Source of the DNA: Kudoa neothunni
Taxonomy: Eukaryota > Cnidaria
Direction: 5' to 3'
NCBI GenBank assembly: GCA_964304625.1
Contig: OZ199839.1
Span: 8,990,001-9,054,000 of the forward strand
DNA length: 64,000 bases
The notes beneath the pieces are model-generated. The model ran no database searches, was not told the origin of the DNA, and worked only from the letters and a program-made list of their open reading frames with translations. Position numbers and translations under genes: made by a program. This document shows positions 60,088 to 64,000 of the stretch, piece by piece (the stretch's first letter is position 1; each line of letters begins with the position of its first letter).

Positions 60088-61429
60088 ATGTTGCCAATAT
60101 TTCCCTTTTTGTTAGTACACTACGTAGCTTTAGGTAATTTTACTTGAGGATCATTAATCAATACTTTTTTAGATATAAGACTTGAAAAGTACAATGCTAC
60201 TGGTACTGGAGTAGCGGTGACAGGTGTAGAACCAACTACACGATTTAAAATAAAAAGTGATACTGCTGAATGTGAAGAATTTAAATATTTAGGATCTGGG
60301 CTTGATTTCAATAACTTCAAGTCCAGAAATGAGTGCGAAAGTCATTGTAAGCTCAAATAAATTATTCATTTGACTGATCGATTGTAGTGGTTGCTTCTCC
60401 CGATCAAATGCTCAAAGGATGTAAACACTCCTTAAAAGGGCAACCAACGAGTCTTTGTAAAAGTAAAAAAGTTAAAACCAAAAGATTCTTTAAATATGTT
60501 CCTCAACAAATTAATGAGACAACTGGAGAAATCACCCCAGAAAAGTACGAATGTAGAGGGTTCCAGTCATATGGCTGCGAAGATTCCGAGTACGTTTATG
60601 AAGACGAAACTGTCTGTAAAAATGCGTGTCCAGGTTAAAAAAATTTACAAAATCATTATTGATTATTTTTTAGCAAATAGACAAGAAATCCCAAACAAAT
60701 TTGATTGCACTGTACCTCACAAATTAATTAGTTCTTCTGATGGTGGAGAAACGCAGTACGACGTGAAGATAGTTTACAATAAAGACAAAAATCAATGCTT
60801 GTATACAGCCGTGGATATTAATCAAGTGAGGGGAATATTTAAGAAATTTAATGACTGTGTCAATAAATGTGTAACAAAAAGTAACAAAACGATTTATCAT
60901 TACCCTGATTTGTTAAATTGTCTATAAATAGAACTAGTAGAAAAAAGATGGCCATGTAATGGGGCTCCCTATCAAAGCAAATGTGAAGGTCCAGTCAGTC
61001 TGAAATACTACTACAACGCAACTTCAAAGTTGTGTCTTCCTTTTTATTCCACTGAATGTAAAAAGCCAGGGGGAATGAATCAATTTGATACAGTGGAATT
61101 ATGTGCTGGAAAATGTCCGGTTGGTATGTGTTTAGATTTGTTTACGATGATGTTATAGAATGGAAATAGCTGAACAAACGTGGAGAAATGCAATACCATT
61201 TTGTCACGAAAAGCCCAATGCTGGAAAGGGTTCGTTGGACCTTCCAAGATGGTACTTTGACGTTGAAACCAGAGATTGCTATTTGTTTGCATATAAAGGC
61301 ATTGGTGGAAACAAGAATAGGTTCATAAAGAAAGAACTGTGTTTGGCATCCTGTAGTCAGTCATCTTACCAACTAACGCTTTCACCGTCTCCTTTGTCAA
61401 AGGACTATTATAAATCAAATAACGGTTAA
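60088..61429 (+). CDS. Secreted multi-Kunitz protein, five domains (paralogue)
   Basis: Six exons join in phase without exception: 60088-60133, 60173-60346, 60388-60633, 60674-60880, 60932-61123, 61170-61429, giving 374 residues. Introns are 39, 41, 40, 51 and 46 bp. A signal peptide (MLPIFPFLLVHYVAL) precedes five Kunitz-type units. Unit 2 has six cysteines with Lys at P1 (SLCKSKK ... SYGCED ... VCKNAC), fitting a trypsin-like target. Unit 4 has six cysteines with Glu at P1 (QSKCEGP ... LCAGKC). Units 1, 3 and 5 lack the C2-C4 pair. Unit 3 (RGIFKKFNDCVNKC) matches unit 3 of the 4.5-6.0 kb gene (RGIFRLFSECVKKC). The tail after unit 5 is Ser/Pro-rich. All exons stay open, so this copy looks intact. 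The protein is probably extracellular; the target protease is unknown. Confidence 0.85.
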
Positions 61430-64000
61430 TACACTGATACAATCATCTCTGGATATTGCGTAGTTGTGTAACTGTTAATTATAAATCATCTTAAATCATT
61501 GAAATATATCTATTAAAAGAGTTGTGTTTATTTATTTAAATGCATTTATTTGTTTAGGTGCTTAGCTGGGTAATTTCAAGGACATTTTAACCGCGGGGGA
61601 CAAAATTAGACCAAATTTTGAGAATTCCCCAAACATTGCATAATTCGCGATATTAATGAAATTTTTTTCTTTTTATTTAGATATATTTTTTATTATGTGG
61701 TTAATATAAGTTAAAAATTAAACATATTTTATAAATTGTTAACCAATTAAAATTTATATTAAAAATATAGATATCATTTATAGTTCGTATGTAATGAACA
61801 TTAAAAACTGACCAAATAGAGATTTTGGATTTCGTATTCATTGTATTGTTATGGATAGCATGACACGATAAAAATTTCCAACTATTTAAAAAGATCACGC
61901 AACTTCTATCCTGGGAAGTCTTGATCAACGTTAATTTCCAAAAATTCATTTAATTATTTTTCTTTAAGCACACTTAATTATGAGGAAATTTATTTATAAA
62001 AATCTAAATCCTTATTTTCATTGAACAATGCTTGATACAATATAATTTTATTTTAGTATAATCATAGTTATTATATCCTTTTTATAAAATAAAGAAATTA
62101 TCGTTGCTATTTTCCATGGTTTTCTAATGAGATCGATTTTGGTTTTTTTATATTTTTATAACCAATCCCCATTTTTATAAGAATTGTTGAATAAATAGTA
62201 CCCAAACTATTTTTGTGATAAAGTATTTTTACCATTTAAATTATAACCAAATTATCTTGTTAAGTAATTTTTTTGAAATATTTCAATATTGATAATATTT
62301 CTCCTTTTTTTCAAAAATTACGCTGTTAATTTATGTGAACTATTGTATATTAAAATTTTTACATTAATTTTTGTTGGAAAAATATATTTCATTATTTTTA
62401 TTAAATACGTTTATTCCAATTTCTATTGATTCCTAATTAATATAAAAATCAACAGGAACACACGAAGCATTTAATTAATATTCAATCTGGCAAGATTATT
62501 TCTTTAAAACCTCCAATAGATGATAATAATGATAATTTTTATGAAATAGAAACATTATTTTGACGTAAAAGCAGTTCCATTACTGATGATGTGTTATATT
62601 GAAACAATACTATTCCATTCAAATTTTTATGTGTAAAAAATACTTTAATTTTTAAATTAAAAACTCTGTCTAAACCTAAACGAATATTATTTATAAATAT
62701 TTCTTTTTTGGAAATTAAGATGAAACTAAGAGCCATTTAGAATTAACATTTTATTATAAATATTTATTATTTATACTTAAAAAACAATCAATTAAACGTT
62801 TATAACCGATGTATACAAGAATTGAGAATCAACAAATGCGGACAAAGGGTAATATTCTACGTTAAATGTAATTTAAGGATTATTAAGTGTAAAAATATTA
62901 ATGATAAATTTAATTTTAAAATATTACATCTATGGATTATTTTATCATCTACAACAGTGGTTCTCAAACATGTTTTACAATGGAATCCATATCTAACTTA
63001 ACCAATTAAGATTTGTTGAAGAAACTATAATGGGTAACTACTCATAATAATCTAAAAATATTTCATTTATAACTCATTAATCGAATTTGGACTAGCAAAT
63101 ACATATTATAAAGAAAATAATTTAAAAGATAGCATATTGGAACATATTCCGGGGCGTTTGAAATAGCGCTTGTAATTCGTTCTTTGCAAATTCATCTATT
63201 TCTGTTCCTTTTTTAAATGTCGTTACTGTCTCTATTCTTTTTAATCAAGGATTCATTGTAGGTCTTTAAACATTGTTCAAATAACTTGTTTAATAGAAGG
63301 ATGCTTTTTTAACAGCATATCGATACACTCTTCCTGAATGTACACTGGTGCGTAACTGACCGGCCAATATAAGATATTACCATTGCTGCCAACTCTAGCT
63401 AATAAGTGAAAATCCACTGATGCCATAAGATATGTTCTGTATCAATTTCTTATGTTATAAGTAAATGTTGCCTTTCATTGTATCTTTATGGAACCTTCTT
63501 TGATAACCGCTGCCTAGTGCAGTGGTTTACAACGGTCTTTTCAAATTTACCCCCTTCGGCTCGATGTAAAAGCCAAATTCATATTTACTTTAAGGTTTGT
63601 ACTGGTTTAGCTATGACAGTGGCTCCTTACAGGGTGGATCTCAATCCTAAAAACTTACAAACTTGTGTGAGGACTATTTTGATTCATACTAAGTCTTCAT
63701 ATGCTGTCCACAGATTTAATTTTCTAGATTTTGCAAAATTTTAATTAGTGGTACCCTAACTATTATTTAACGTGAAAATAGTCATTTTAAGTACTATTAT
63801 TATTGGGCTACTTCTCCTAAATTCAAACGAGGCATAAAAAAGAAACTAATTCTAGTTTTTAAATAGTTAGTAAATACTTAGTCCTTAAAACATTTTAAGA
63901 ATTTCTTCTAATACCTTATAGAGTTTAATAGCTCTGAATAGCATAATCCTATAGATATCCTTAAATACGTCACAAACCCCCATTATGCAAAAATTGCTCC
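61430..64000. other. AT-rich intergenic stretch to the window end
   Basis: No gene was supported. CAGTGGTTCTCAAAC near 62955 and CAGTGGTTTACAACGG near 63517 look like hAT-type left termini in the same orientation; no partners or duplications were found. Confidence 0.45.

Noticed and set aside
60496-60927. Open frame of 143 codons across two Kunitz exons
   Set aside because: Its first part reads the second Kunitz unit in the wrong frame and crosses an intron; only 60674-60880 is real exon.
63478-63744. Plus-strand frame of 88 codons near the right edge
   Set aside because: It overlaps a hAT-type terminus (CAGTGGTTTACAACGG) and has no domain; it is probably non-coding.
1-64000. tRNA, rRNA, CRISPR, bacterial operon or retroviral features
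   Set aside because: None was recognisable; the genes are intron-bearing and eukaryotic, and no reverse transcriptase, capsid or LTR structure was seen.

Overview
The window looks like a piece of a nuclear genome from a small, very AT-rich metazoan. The evidence is spliceosomal genes with GT-AG introns mostly 39-100 bp long, animal-type genes (a RALBP1-like RhoGAP, secreted Kunitz and ShKT proteins, a penta-EF-hand protein) and many decayed cut-and-paste DNA transposons. The species cannot be read from the sequence. Short introns, an AT-rich base composition and secreted multi-Kunitz genes would suit a parasitic or otherwise derived lineage, but that is inference. No rRNA, tRNA, CRISPR array or retroviral element was recognised.

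Layout, left to right. 1-1.0 kb: the 5' part of a minus-strand secreted protein built from repeated cysteine-containing modules, running off the window edge. 1.8-3.6 kb: a piggyBac-like remnant and a DDE_3 transposase fossil. 4.5-6.0 kb: a minus-strand secreted five-Kunitz gene. 6.6-8.3 kb: a pogo/Tigger relic. 8.7-11.7 kb: a MULE whose terminal inverted repeats (TIRs) and transposase can both be seen. 13.5-15.0 kb: an eight-exon QTRT1 (tRNA-guanine transglycosylase). 16.1-16.7 kb: a penta-EF-hand-like gene. 19.9-21.4 kb: a hAT element with a perfect 8-bp target duplication. 22.6-23.1 kb: a GC-rich island of unknown origin. 23.7-24.8 kb: a two-exon IBA57 gene (mitochondrial Fe-S assembly). 27.4-42.2 kb: an intronless 14.8-kb midasin gene (MDN1, the dynein-like remodeller of 60S pre-ribosomes). 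45.7-47.7 kb: a second hAT relic. 48.3-48.8 kb: a two-exon CHTF8 gene. 48.8-52.3 kb: a convergent 19-exon RALBP1-like gene. 53.3-55.6 kb: a non-autonomous MULE relative carrying a nested TTAA-type MITE. 57.7-58.7 kb: a secreted ShKT protein with an acidic tail. 60.1-61.4 kb: a second five-Kunitz gene, parallel in domain order to the one at 4.5-6.0 kb.

The housekeeping genes (MDN1, QTRT1, IBA57, CHTF8) share no pathway and look like ordinary neighbours. The two Kunitz genes, the ShKT gene and the repeat-module gene are the secreted, lineage-specific part of the window. Exon boundaries were worked out by hand from reading frame, phase and GT/AG signals and not from transcripts.
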